From Isochrysis galbana (Eukaryota > Haptophyta > Isochrysidales > Isochrysidaceae): a stretch of 64,000 bases of DNA. How positions within the stretch are numbered: position 1 is the first letter of the stretch; each line of letters opens with the position of its first letter. Below, one piece after another: positions 33,333 through 43,806 of this stretch. The position numbers and the translations under genes are program-made. The notes under the pieces were generated by a model that was given only the letters and a program-made list of their open reading frames with translations, did not search any database and was not told the origin of the DNA. The DNA lies in assembly GCA_018136815.1 (NCBI GenBank), contig CM030931.1, positions 981,511 to 1,045,510 on the forward strand, given 5' to 3'.

Positions 33333-33998
33333 GCAAGTTGACTCTACCCGCAACAAGTTCACTGCACGCACTCAACTAGTTGACTCCACGCAGAACAAGT
33401 TGACCCCACCCTAAACAAGTTGACTCCACACTCAACAAGTTGACTCAACACTCAACAAGTCGACTCCACGCTGAACCAGGTGACTCAACCCTCAACGAGT
33501 TGACTCCACACACTGAACACGTTGACTCCACACCCTCGACAAGTTGACTGCACACACGCAACATGTTGACTCCCCGTTCAACAAGTTGACTCTACCCTCA
33601 ACAAGTTGACTTCGGACACTGAAGAAGTTAACTCCACACACTGAACGAGCTGACTCCGCACACTGAGCAAGTTGACTCTACCCGCAACAGGTTCACTGCA
33701 CGCACTCAACTAGTTGACTCCACGCAGAACAAGTTGACCCCAACCTAAACAAGTTGACTCAACACTCAACAAGTTGAACAAGTTGACTCCACGCTGAACC
33801 AGGTGACTCTACCCTCAACGAGTTGACTTCACACACTGAACACGTTGACTCCACACCCTCGACAAGTTCACTGAACGCAGTGGACCTTACCCTAAACAAG
33901 TTGACTCCACACACTCAACGAGTTGACTCCACACTTAACAAGTTGACCCTGCCCTCAACAAGTTGACTCCACACACTCTACAAGTTGACTCCACACTG
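33319..33998 (+). repeat. Higher-order minisatellite (CAAGTTGACTCCACACTCAA units)
   Basis: About 27 degenerate units of 20-28 bp centred on CAAGTTGACTCCACACTCAA. A longer pattern is repeated: the stretch beginning ACTCCGCACACTGAGCAAG at 33319 starts again at 33653 with the same unit variants in the same order. That is a higher-order period of about 334 bp. Confidence 0.85.
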
Positions 33999-34514
33999 AG
34001 GCAGGGAGAAGGGGGGGGGGAGAGAGAGGGGAAAAGGGAGAGAGAGGTGAGGGAGGGAGAGCGGGAGAAAGGGAGAGGGTGGGAGGGAGGACGCTGCCGC
34101 CGCCGACTGTGCCCACCTCATCAAAGGCGCCCACGCCGCGCCGTCCGTGTTCTGTTTGAGCGCTGCGCCAGCCCTCACCCTCCTCGCCCTCGTCCTTCCT
34201 TCCCGCTCCCGTCACTGCGCTATAGCTATAGCGCGTGCACGCTCGCCGCCTGCCACAGGTGACAGGTGCGACCAGCGACCAACTCTGCCAACTTGTCGGT
34301 CGCCGCGCCGACCCTGCCGCCCTCTTCCAATGAAAGCCGGCGCTCCACCTCTGTGCGGTGCTGGCGCGCCGTACCGACCGCCCTCCCTCTTCGTTCCCAG
34401 CCCCACCACCTTTGGCTCTCACCGACGCTTGCCGCTCCTCCAGCCGCCAGAGGGAGGGAGAGGGAGGGAGGGAGGGAGGGGGGGGAGGGGGGGGGAGGGG
34501 GGGGGAGAGGGGGG

Positions 34515-34515
<1 letters not shown>

Positions 34516-34590
<75 letters not shown>
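34516..34590 (+). repeat. (GA)n microsatellite
   Basis: About 37 uninterrupted GA units preceded by a G-rich tract (34440-34515). Confidence 0.95.
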
Positions 34591-34592
<2 letters not shown>

Positions 34593-34811
34593 CCCCCGTT
34601 TGCTCTCGGGGGATTTCCTCTCCCCCCGATAGCTACTGGGAGATCCGCTTACGGCACCCCCCACGAGCAATCTCCCGATAGCTCTCGGGGGATTTTCTCG
34701 GTCCCCCGATAGCTCTCGGTGGGGCTGTTGGCGATCGGGAGAAAATTTCCCCCCGATAGCTCTTGGGGGCCCCCGAGAGCTCTTGGGGGGCGTTGGCTCC
34801 TGGGGGGTAAC

Positions 34812-35269
34812 ATATACGAGCAGTCGCGTGGAGTTAGAAAGTTATACTTGTAAAGTTGTGATATCTGTTTCCATTTCCCCGCTAGGGCAGGCGGTAGCCT
34901 CTTTTCCCATCTTATCGTGGTCTTCTGTCTCTTTGTCTTCCGCATTGCGAGGAATGCCTGGGTTAGCGCCTTGATTGACGCTGATATCCTCCATCGGTTG
35001 GCGCGAGCCCTTAAAGGTGTATTCTTGGCGTATTGGGTAGGCCGTTTCGGCCGGCCCGTCGTATGCCCGTCCCCATTTCAGTGGGGTGTATAGATAGATT
35101 GTCCGGCGTCGGTTGTGGGTTCGCTTTGCGCTTTGTCGTAGATATGGGGCTCTCCCATGACGTTTACGTTTATTATTATTAATATGGTTTCGTGACGTAA
35201 GGTAAGGTAAAGGTAATAACCATTAATGTGGTATCCTCACTGGTCTAACCCGACTCAAACTCGGCGGTT
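34812..35269. other. No gene seen
   Basis: Unassigned DNA between the TIR element and a family E repeat. Confidence 0.35.
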
Positions 35270-35385
35270 GACATGGCGGGGCCGCCCTCGGCCCTCGGCG
35301 GGGAGGCCGAAGGAGAGGAGGGGCGCGCCGGCGCGCTACATGCTACATGGCAATTTTAATTTTGACTAAAAAGTTAGTTTTTCTG
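35270..35385 (+). repeat. Repeat family E copy, partial
   Basis: GGCCGAAGGAGAGGAGGGGC block followed by a diverged end with AAAAAGTTAGTT. Confidence 0.55.
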
Positions 35386-35389
35386 CGCA

Positions 35390-35535
35390 TCTGCGTCGGA
35401 GGGGTGCCCTCTCGCGGGCGCTTCGGTTGCACGGCGTCGGTCATGGCCCGATCGTCCGTCGCGGCGGGTGGGCGGCGGGGGAGGAGGGGAGCGGCGCGTG
35501 CTCCATGACCCTATCAGTTTACTGATAGTTGCCCC
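35390..35535 (-). mobile_element. LINE 5' tip
   Basis: On the minus strand the stem-loop CTATCAGTAAACTGATAG (35514-35531) is followed by GGTC and ATG GAG CAC GCG, the same arrangement as the ORF1 starts at 3038 and 15334. Only about the first 35 codons remain. Confidence 0.65.
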
Positions 35536-35703
35536 GTTGCCGTTGAGGGCTACGGACCCGCAGAACTAGGATTCAATCAGCAGACAAGAAAACTCTAACT
35601 AGCAGGTCTGAAGTTAGACCCGCCGTACGCGCGCTGGCTTCTCCGGGCTCTCTCTCGCTCGGCGAGCCCCTCTACATCGGCAGTGTCTCACACGAGACGA
35701 GCG

Positions 35704-37810
35704 ATGATGCAACCGCAGTTCGTGAATTCTAACCAATCTGCTGGCGTGCTACAGCAGCCCCAATTCAGGTCTGCGTCATCGATAGCTCCAGGCACTTCAC
35801 TTGAGCAGCATCGACCGCCATACCAACAGACACAACCATTTCGTGCTGCTTCTTCATCATCCACAACGCACGAGGACCCTTCTTCACCATCGCAGTGTGG
35901 CTCCACCGCCACCGAGAACATCAGGGTTGTGGTGCGTATCCGTCCGCTCTCAAGAGATGAGCGTTCTCGTGGCGATCTGGAGATCGTGCACTGTGAAGAT
36001 GATGGGCAGACAGTCAGATGGATTGAGGAGGGTAGCTGTCGAAATGTTCGGGCCGCTTCTGATCGAGGTCAAGGCTTTGCGTCGATGAGATGTCTCACTT
36101 TCGATTCGTGTCTCACAGGCTCCAACCAAAATGACGTCTTTGTCAGAACAAGGGCGAACCAGCTTTTGCAAGATGCCATCGACGGCTATGCTGTCACCAT
36201 ATTTGCGTATGGACAAACTGGGTCTGGGAAAACGTATACAATGACAGGTGAGGATTGTTGCCAATATTCTCCCTCTCTGGAGTAGACGAGGCGTGGCGTG
36301 CGCGAGCTAATCTTACTGCTGGCTAGGATCATTGCTCCCAGAAGACCACCTTTCATTGTTGCAAACAGGACCTGATCTACATCAACAAAAAGAATGCACG
36401 CCTCCATCACCTTCAACTCTGGATGGACCACAAGGCCTGATCCCACGGGCGCTTGCCTGCCTGTGCGCTGCCGGCCAATTGGATGCGAATGAGCCACAGC
36501 CTCACAAAGAAGACTTAGTCCATGGGCTGAGGACTTTTGTACCCGTGAGACAATTCACCACTCGGGTAAACACCTGGATAGCTCTCTGAGAGGCCATGTA
36601 TGATTCGAACTCACAAGTAAGTTGTCGTACTGACCCCTGTTCTCGTAGGTTCAATCTTCTGGCAGAGCAGCCACGTGGGGCCCTTGTGCGTGCTTCATAC
36701 CTGGAGATCTACAACGAAACGCTCAATGATCTTCTCAACCCAGCCTCAACAAATCTCTTACTACGGTACGAAACGAAACGGGGACCCTTCGTTCAAAACT
36801 TGCTGCAAGTGGACTGCGAGTCTTTGGAAGATGCGATGCTCGTGCTTGCAGAAGGCACTCGAAACAAGAAGGCGAGTCAGCTCTTGAGGGTTACGCTTCA
36901 TTACAGTCGCACCGCAATTTTCCCGGATCCCATGGTTGGGTAAGAACGCACTTCATCGTGACGAAATTCCAATCGAACTCCTCCCATGCGGTAGGTGGCG
37001 TCACATCAAATGAACAAGGACTCGTCTCGTTCTCATTGTCTCATGACCCTTTACTTGATGGGTACTGAGGAAGGAAAGTCGGGCCGCATCTCGCTTGTAG
37101 ACCTTGCAGGATCTGAACGCCTCAAGGATTCTGGATCTGAAGGGGCCATGGCATCCGAAACGGGGCATATAAATCGTTCACTCTTCGCATTGGGTAATGT
37201 CATATCGGCCTTGGCAGATCCCAGGAAACGGCATGGACATATTCCTTATCGCGATTCAAAGCTCACGCGTTTGCTGATGGATTCGCTTGGTGGCGATAGC
37301 CGCACGCTCATGCTCGCCTGCGTTTCCCCATCTTCTCGTTCTCTTGAGGAAACAGTGAACACATTGCTCTTTGCTTCTAGAGCCAAGAACATTCAAAATA
37401 GGCCGGCCATCCAAGTCGACACGCAAAGCATGCAGTTACAACAACTGCAAGCGACTGTTCGCATGCTTCAAGAGGAGAACGAGGGCCTCGGCCGGCAGCT
37501 TGCGCGTGCGCTCGTAGAACGTACATCTTCTATGCTCTCGTCAAGTGATTCGCCAACACGCCAAAATGCAAGTGCTGAGAACACAACACAAGTGAACGTG
37601 GTAACAGATACCAATGTTGGGGCATGTGCGTCGCGTGGAGCTAGCTGCTCACGTGGTGATCAGCACGAGCTTGCAGCTTTGCGCCTAGAAAACACGCGCT
37701 TGCGCAATACATCCGATACCCTGCGGCGGTCGAATGAACTTCTCCAAACACAAGTCGACCAGCTGCAACTCAAATTGCAGCGCCTCGAAACGGTGTTCGA
37801 CAACATGTAA
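35704..37810 (+). CDS. Kinesin, KIF12-like
   Basis: Four exons (35704-36247, 36327-36462, 36649-36871, 36995-37810) give 572 residues. The motor carries IRVVVRIRPLSRDE, the P-loop GQTGSGKT (residues 170-177), IPRALACL-FNLLAEQ, VRASYLEIYNETLNDLL, switch I NKDSSRSH (308-315), switch II LVDLAGSE (to 342) and HIPYRDSKLTRLLMDSLGG. The neck end TLLFASRAKNIQNRP is standard. The C-terminal 150 residues are coiled coil separated by a Ser/Thr-rich linker. The SLLPEDHL segment after the P-loop and the short stalk fit the KIF12 family better than conventional kinesin-1. Kinesins use ATP to move on microtubules; the cargo is unknown. The third intron has a GC donor (GCGAGT at 36872). The start is the first of two adjacent ATGs. 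Confidence 0.88.
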
Positions 37811-38104
37811 GGACATTCTAGGGTGTCCACGGACGATTCATTGGCTGCCCGCAATTGGGTGCGCATGATCAGCAGCATCGATGGATGGGACAGCACATAG
37901 TATTGCGCGATACTATGTACTCTAGATGAGGCGGGCCGGGCCGCCACCCAGCATCATAAGATGAGCGCAAGCACAAGGTATCGTGTGGGATTGAGACGAG
38001 CAATACGCTACTTCTTAATGTCAAAGGTTCGGCAGCAAGAATCGGATAACTATGTTTATAAAGCGTTGCAGATGCTCGGCCAATCTTCCGATATTTACAT
38101 TAAA
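37811..38104. other. 3' flank of the kinesin gene
   Basis: No ORF or repeat is supported. Confidence 0.35.
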
Positions 38105-38960
38105 ATGCACGTCCCCCTCTGGGGGCTGGGGGGTCCTTTGGGTTCCCCCAAAGGGCCAGCTGGGGCAGTGGAGTCTGGGGCTTTACCCCTGGCCCCTCGG
38201 CCCTTCCGGCCTCTCCCTCGCTCGCCTCGCCGGCCTTAGATGCCAACCTGACAGCTCGGAGGGTTTGTGGCTCAGGGACGATGGAGGGTAGGGCGGACAA
38301 ACAGGACTTTTTAACTACAAATTTGGGGAGGGGGGGGGTGAGTGACATTTTTGGACCATTCTCGGACTAAGTTTATACTTGGTTCGCCCATGGGGGGGCA
38401 CGAGCCCCCCTCTCTCTCCACTCCTCCCCTGCCATGGGGGAGGAACCACACACTCTCCTGGCACGCCTGATGGCTTGCCAGGAGCACACAGCCCTGCTGA
38501 CTCATTCCTCTCCCTACAGGCCCGCCTGACTCGCCCGCCCTGGCCCGTCGTGGCCTGCCCATCCCTCAGGAGGCCGGCAGGGGCCTGGGAGCGCAGCTCA
38601 GGGGGCAGGTGAGGCTGGGGCATAGCCCTGGCCCCTCCTGCCTCTCCATCGCTGGCTCTCGAGCCCCTGCCAGTCGACTGGAGCTGGCTGGGGGGGTCCT
38701 GGTCATGATCAGGGGGGCCCAGGGGGAGGAGGGGTTGGTCAAAGGGATTGGCCGGCCACGACAGGCCAGGGCGTGCGATTCAGGCATGCCTGTGGGGAGA
38801 GAGAGAGGGATGGGTCAGCATGGCAGTGTGCTCCTGGCAAGCCATCAGGCATGCCGGGAGAGTGGGTGGTTCCTCCCCCATGGCGGGGGAGGAGTGGAGA
38901 GAGGGGGGGGCTCGTGCCCCGCCATGGGTGAACCAAGTATAAACTTAGTTGCTAGTAACT
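38105..38960. repeat. Cluster of partial repeats (F/G-like, TIR end, D copies)
   Basis: Positions 38110-38235 resemble part of family F (GGGTCCTTTGGG then GGCCAGC). Position 38289 starts a TAGGGCGGACAAACAGGAC terminus. Family D is inverted at 38366-38480 and direct at 38850-38950, so the two D copies form a large inverted pair around G-like sequence (38500-38770). No gene is called. Confidence 0.55.
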
Positions 38961-39530
38961 AATACTAGTAACTAAGCTCAGAAGTCAGAAGCCAATCATA
39001 TTCATATTATAAATCACATACTGATACTGATACATCTATAATATTAGTAAAATGAGTTTTATTTTGACCTGTTACGAACCTATTGCGACCTGTTAACATG
39101 TCCTCTTAAAAGTTAATAGGATGCCTGGTTGTTCTGTCATATATGATATCATATATGATATCTCAGTATTAGTTGCTCTATCTAGACCTGATACTGAGTG
39201 TCATATGACAAGACTAGAGGCTAGAGGCTACAATTCAACTAGTTTTACTAGTACAAGTTCGGGCGCGGGAAATACCGGCGCTCCCAGCTCCGAGCTCCGA
39301 GCCCCCCCCCCCCCCCCTCATGGCCGCCAACCTGATGTGCAGCAACGATGGTGGCGGCGGCGACGGCGATGACGAGTGTCACACCGCCGTGGAGTGGGGG
39401 CGGCGCCATGTGGAGACGCTCCAGGGGTGCCGCTGTGGGAGCTTGAAATGGTTAGTCATCGAGCAGCAGCATGCAGCATCCGATTCTAAGTACTGAGTAA
39501 GAAGATTTTTATCATAATGGCGGGTTTATC
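38961..39530. other. AT-rich spacer with palindromes
   Basis: Lower GC than the surroundings. Perfect palindromic runs such as TCATATATGATATCATATATGA lie at 39138-39160. A poly-C run lies at 39303-39317. No ORF is supported. Confidence 0.4.
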
Positions 39531-39975
39531 AGTGATGGTGCATCAGTACTAATATCAGTTTTTTACATCAGTATCAGCTCACCTCGAGCTGATAACTGAT
39601 ATCAGTTATCAGTTGTCAGCAGCTTGGAGCGGGGAGAAAACAAAACACCCAGTCCCCTTTACTTTCTACAGCCAAATAAAAAGTGCAATATTGTTGAGTG
39701 TTACTGAGGTGGAATGGGAATCGAACCATTCCGCTCTGCGCATCGCCCACGCACTGTCACCTGAGCCACTTGACGTTCACATATTGCACAGCGGAGGCAT
39801 TTTTGTCCTATTTAGATCTGCAGCAAATACACAAGCCACTGATATCAGCTGATATTCTGCTCGCTCAGGGCCGTTGAGGTGATATCAGCTGATGAGGTCC
39901 ATCAGCTTATATCAGCTATGATATCAGTGTCAGCCTCGAAGTTGGTGTCAGCTGATGAACTGATGCACCATCATT
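39531..39975. mobile_element. MITE-like element with a tRNA-like core
   Basis: The termini are TGATGGTGCATCAGT at 39533 and the inverted ACTGATGCACCATCA ending about 39973. Many ATCAGCTGAT/TGATATCA palindromes lie next to both ends. Positions 39705-39785, on the minus strand, contain TGGCTCAGGTGACAGTG (A-box-like) and GGTTCGATTCC (B-box), with a T-arm-like stem GGAATGG/CCATTCC. No ORF is present. Confidence 0.6.
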
Positions 39976-40640
39976 GGGGTTTATAAGTGTAGATGTTTGG
40001 AGCAAGTATCATATGATATCAGATGTATGACATCATACTCAGTTCCATGGCAAGTGTCATATGACGGTATGACGGAGGAAATGCTCACGCCAGCGCGCCA
40101 GCTGGTGTGGGGGGGCATCATTTGGTGTGGAAGGCGGAAGGCGCTTCTTTGGCGCCAGTCCTCGTGTCAGGGTCTCAGGTGGCCGCATGCGCCGCGGAAG
40201 CACCCTGCCGCGCGCGCCATGTCCCCCACTGCGGGTCGCGTTGGCAGCGCGCGAAAGGGCGTCTGGAGCCCGACTTCAGATGCCGATAGCGAGCGTGATT
40301 TCGTCGCGGTCAGGTGGACCTTCGCGGCGAGTCTATCGGGAGTGCTTGTGAGGGCCCCAATCCATCGGGCCCGGCGTCTCAGCTGCCCTGTGAGTCTGTC
40401 TGTGTGAATCTGCCCGCGAGTCGTTCAACGTCAATTTCTGTAGTCTTCAATATTTGTATACAAAAAAATCGAATTTCGCGTTCGAATTCTTAATATTTAT
40501 GCTAGGGGCCTATTAGATAGTGACCATATTAGCTGCCTGGGCGCAAACGCAAAAAATACAGATCAGGGTGCTAATTTGACCTAGTTATGACAAGGTGAAG
40601 TCGTTGTCTTTAAGACTACCGGTAGTCTTCGTTGCGCCCC
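39976..40640. other. No gene seen
   Basis: Unassigned. An ORF at 39997-40407 lacks recognisable content. Confidence 0.35.
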
Positions 40641-41395
40641 TTCAACCGTCTATCTCTATCTAGGGAACCAACCCAAGAAACAGATAGAACCTGAGCGGTG
40701 TCAACTCCGTATTCAAGATGGGCAAAGGCGACGAGCTAACACCTAGCGACGAACTACTGGTACCGGCCACACGGCTGGGAGTGAGGCATACCGTAGAGCG
40801 TAGAGCTACCCGCGAAAGACTAAATCAGATAATCAGATACACCCGAGAGACGAGAGAGACATCTCACTAACCTCTAACCTCTAACCTCAATGAATTACTG
40901 CAAAAACCAGGCCGCCACTTCGGAGGTGCAAGCGTCTAAAGACGCACCCGACGAATAGGACATCAAAGCGAGTACCCAACAAGCCTGCCCAAACCACGCA
41001 CCACGCACTCTAAACCGGGCCCGAGGTAGTGTAACTGGCCTAGATGTAGATGGGAAATACGTATTTACCGTATTTGGCCAGAGACAGAGACCAAATACAT
41101 ATGTATTTGGCTGTATTTGAAGCGTGTCCTGGGTTGTAGGCCTCGAATGTATTTGAAATGTATTTGGCCGGAGGCCAAATACATATGTATTTGGCTGTAT
41201 TTGCAGGCCCCTGCACCGTATTTCCCATCTAGGGTAACTGGGCCGGACCCCGGAAACTGAAGACAAAGGAATGAAGGGGGGAAGGAATAGAGGCGGGGGG
41301 AAGGAGACAAGGGCGTTGTCGATAGTTAGATAGAGGAATCTTGTCTGTCGTAGGCGTTAGCCCGGAATCTTCAGAACCTTTTTTTTTACACTTAT
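40641..41395 (+). mobile_element. LINE 3' end interrupted by a MITE
   Basis: The ORF2 tail is readable at 40725-40870 (DELTPSDELLVPATRLGVRHTVE), parallel to DGLTPSEELRSLAARLGIEHTI on the minus strand at 1661-1879. The 3' UTR GGTAGTGTAACTGG...CCGGACCCCGGAAAC is split by the insertion at 41047-41231. The copy ends with TAGCCCGGAATCTTCAGA and a T run at about 41390. Confidence 0.75.
41047..41231. mobile_element. 185-bp MITE inside a LINE 3' UTR
   Basis: The ends are TAGATGGGAAATACG and its inverted complement CGTATTTCCCATCTA. Two internal copies of AAATACATATGTATTTGGC contain a perfect 16-bp palindrome. Flanks GTAACTGGCC (left) and GTAACTGGGCC (right) look like a target-site duplication of 10-11 bp. 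That length is typical of Mutator-like elements. Confidence 0.75.
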
Positions 41396-42199
41396 GTGGA
41401 TGGAACCACATGTACTCCCCACGAACATACGGACGACAGTATACAAAAAAACGCATTCAGACTCGCTGACCCAATCGACAGTGGTCAAACCGTTCGTCAA
41501 AAGAGGCGAGCGCTCGGGGGACCTACGGCACGAGCACAACGATCTTCCCGTGTCTTCCAACTCGAGGAAGCCAGCAAAACATTCTCGAGTCGAGACTCCA
41601 GACGCCGCTCATCCCAGTCGCTCGGTTGGAAAACAGCGGACTACAGGAATCGCCGCCATTCCTGAGTAAACGCGGGTGCCGGGCGTTGGGCCTCTTCTTG
41701 CCAAAGCCAGGAAGGATGGTAAGCTCACGAGGTCGTGGATTGAAGCTGCAGCAAAATTCCTAACCATCAGGTCGAATCACGCTGCACCTCGAGAGGATTC
41801 GGCACCGGCGAGGTTGTGTGATTCGGGGATGGCTCTCTAGGTCTCACATAGTTTCATCCTGCGAGATACAGATCCGCTCTTGCGAATGTTCCATTATATT
41901 CGGAATGGATGAAGCAACTGGTGGCGCGCCTTGCGCCCTGCGCCCCCATCGTTCCCCGCTCGTCCCCCGCCCCCCCCCCCGCCCGCCCCCTGACCCTCGC
42001 GCCCCCCCCCCCGCCGCCTCCCGCCGCTCCCCCCAAGCTCTCTCCTCCATCTCTCCATATCCCCTCATCCCTCTCATTCTCGGAGTGAGTGAGGGGAGGG
42101 GTAGCGCGGAGGGTAGTGCGGAGGGGTATCGCGGGGGGAAGGGCGGGGGGGGGGCAGAGAGTTGGCGCCCTGCCCAGTCTGGAGACCAGCTCCACCACC
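41396..42199. other. 5' flank of the homeodomain gene
   Basis: It contains a poly-C/CCGCC-rich block (41965-42030) and a CT-rich block before the start codon. Two ORFs (41394-41669) have no recognisable content. Promoter and 5' UTR are presumed to lie here. Confidence 0.35.
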
Positions 42200-43806
42200 A
42201 TGAGTAAGGCCAGTGGCGCAGCTCCTGCGAAACGTCGTGCTCCTGTGAGTCAGAGTTCTTTTGAGGAAGACCCCCTCGGCGACCCGACGACGGCTGAGAG
42301 CGCCAGCTCTCTTGTCCAGCTCTGCAGGAACGCAGCAAGAGGGCCTCACTCGACGAGCGACCTCATGTCTTCTGAGGATGGGGAGGAGGAGGAGGGCGAG
42401 GAAGCCGTGAAAGCCGTCACAGTGGTTGAGCTCACCGCAAATGGGGAGCCGCGAAGGCGAAAGAAGGCACGCACGCGTCAAAACTTCAGCTGGCGACAGG
42501 TTTCTGTGCTGGAACAGGTCTTCGAAATTGATCCCCTGCCATCGCCAGCGCTTCGATTTGAGCTGGCGACGAAACTCAATCTGAGCCCTCGCTGTGTGCA
42601 AGTTTGGTTTCAAAACCGGCGGCAAAAGTGGAAAGCTGCCTTTCATGCATCAGGACAAGAAGTGCCCCAGCTGAAGCATGTCCAGCGTCGCCAGGTGCAA
42701 AATGTGGATGCCTTGATCAACAATCTCTCTGTGAACACGTCCAACTTTCCACTTCGACCTACTCTTGCCGGCGCGCCTGAGACACCCAGTGTTCCAATTG
42801 AATCTTCCAACCATGTCAATGCAACGGGGCAATCGTCTGTCATTGCAGCGGCTGCGATGCCCCAAGCTCCAAGTGGGATGCCAGTCATGTTAAGGTCTGC
42901 GGGGAGTCGGATGGCGGGTGGGAATGCAGACTGGAATCAGATGCATCGTCTGGTACACGACTTACGTTCTCAAGGCGCAATGGCCAAGCATCAAGAGGCA
43001 CATGTTCAATCACAACTCGCGATGTTGGAGCATTTGCAAAAGCAGCAGCTTCTTCTCATGGTATGTGCCTTGCTGCTTGTCTTGCACCATGTGATTTCTC
43101 GAGCATGGCAAGCCCTTTTCGTTGCGCTGTACCGCTGCTCATCGTTGCCTATGCTCTTTTGCCGCAGAATGGCGGGAATCCTAACGAAGCTATGTGGCGC
43201 GAGCGCGGGGCTGCATTCGCATCGCAAGGTGGTCAGGTCGTGCCACCACTTTCTTGCTCGCACTCTGACATGCCATATGGGACAGGCCCAATGGTGGATG
43301 CGAATGCACGAGGTGTGTGAGCTGGCCCGAGGCCTGGGGCACGCATCACAATGATAGAACTGGAAACCAAATTTGCCACCTGCCCTATGATATGTTTTAC
43401 ACCAGCACGTATCCGTGTGAAATCAGGTCTTTACTTCCCGTTCCAGCCACAAACCTCTAGCACGATGTTCGGGTCAATGGGGATCATGCCGCCCGGAAGT
43501 CAGATGCTCAATAGCAAGCTCCCGCTGCCAGCTGTCAGCTCTATGACCCTGAACGGAAGCCCGTTGAGTATGCACGGAACTTCTATGGGCACGCCTGGAA
43601 CTGGAACTCCTATGGGCATGCCTGGAACCGGAACTCCTATGGGCATGCCTGGAACCGGAACTCCTATGGGCATGCCTGGAACCGGAACTCCTATGGGCAT
43701 GCCTGGAACCGTAACTCCTATGGGCATGACTGGAACCGGCACTCCTGTGCGCATGCCTGGAAGCTCCATGAGCATACCAGGATATCCCACACGATGGAAT
43801 GGCTAG
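42200..43806 (+). CDS. Non-TALE homeodomain transcription factor
   Basis: Three exons (42200-43060, 43168-43312, 43427-43806; introns phase 0 and phase 1) give about 461 residues. A 60-residue homeodomain spans about 88-147. It starts in RRRKKARTRQNFSW, has helix 2 LRFELATKLNLS and the recognition helix VQVWFQNRRQKWK (W136, F137, N139, R141 all present). There is no three-residue loop extension, so it is not of the TALE type. An acidic stretch (EDGEEEEGEE) precedes it. The C-terminal 125 residues contain five to six near-perfect units of GTGTPMGMP. The ATG at 42200 is preferred because upstream in-frame codons are GC-rich repeat. It would act as a sequence-specific DNA-binding regulator; targets are unknown. 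Confidence 0.85.
43590..43745 (+). repeat. 27-bp coding minisatellite
   Basis: Five to six tandem copies of GGAACTCCTATGGGCATGCC followed by TGGAACC, in frame, encoding GTGTPMGMP in the homeodomain protein. Copies are nearly identical at the DNA level, implying recent expansion. Confidence 0.9.

Larger units (their letters stand above)
32325..34811 (+). mobile_element. Putative DNA transposon with repeat-built terminal inverted repeats of about 145 bp
   Basis: The left end from 32325 (GTTACCCCCCAGGAGCCAAC) and the right end to 34811 are inverted complements for about 145 bp with only two or three differences. Each end is built of units such as CCGAGAGCTATCGGGGG. The left side adds further units to 32650. 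The element is flanked by ATAT on both sides (left flank AT repeat, so the 4-bp duplication is only suggestive). Inside lie an ORF (32934-33332), a higher-order minisatellite and a GA microsatellite. The terminal symmetry plus a cargo ORF make a transposon likely. The superfamily is unknown; see the ORF entry for a hint of a Ginger-like/integrase relation. Confidence 0.75.

Noticed and set aside
33955-34422. Minus-strand ORF of 155 residues in the TIR element
   Set aside because: It overlaps G-rich and minisatellite DNA with compositional Arg/Ala/Ser runs. No transposase motif.
36463-36648. Kinesin reading straight through 36463-36589 (QLDANEPQP...)
   Set aside because: It hits a stop at 36587. 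Splicing with GTGCGC...TAG restores IPRALACL-FNLLAEQ exactly as the motor fold needs.
39705-39785. Functional tRNA gene on the minus strand
   Set aside because: The A and B boxes are fair, but D and acceptor stems do not pair and position 33 of the anticodon loop is not U. Treated as tRNA-derived.
40855-40895. CTCTAACC repeats as a telomeric tract
   Set aside because: Only about three units, inside a LINE 3' end. There is no long array or chromosome-end context.
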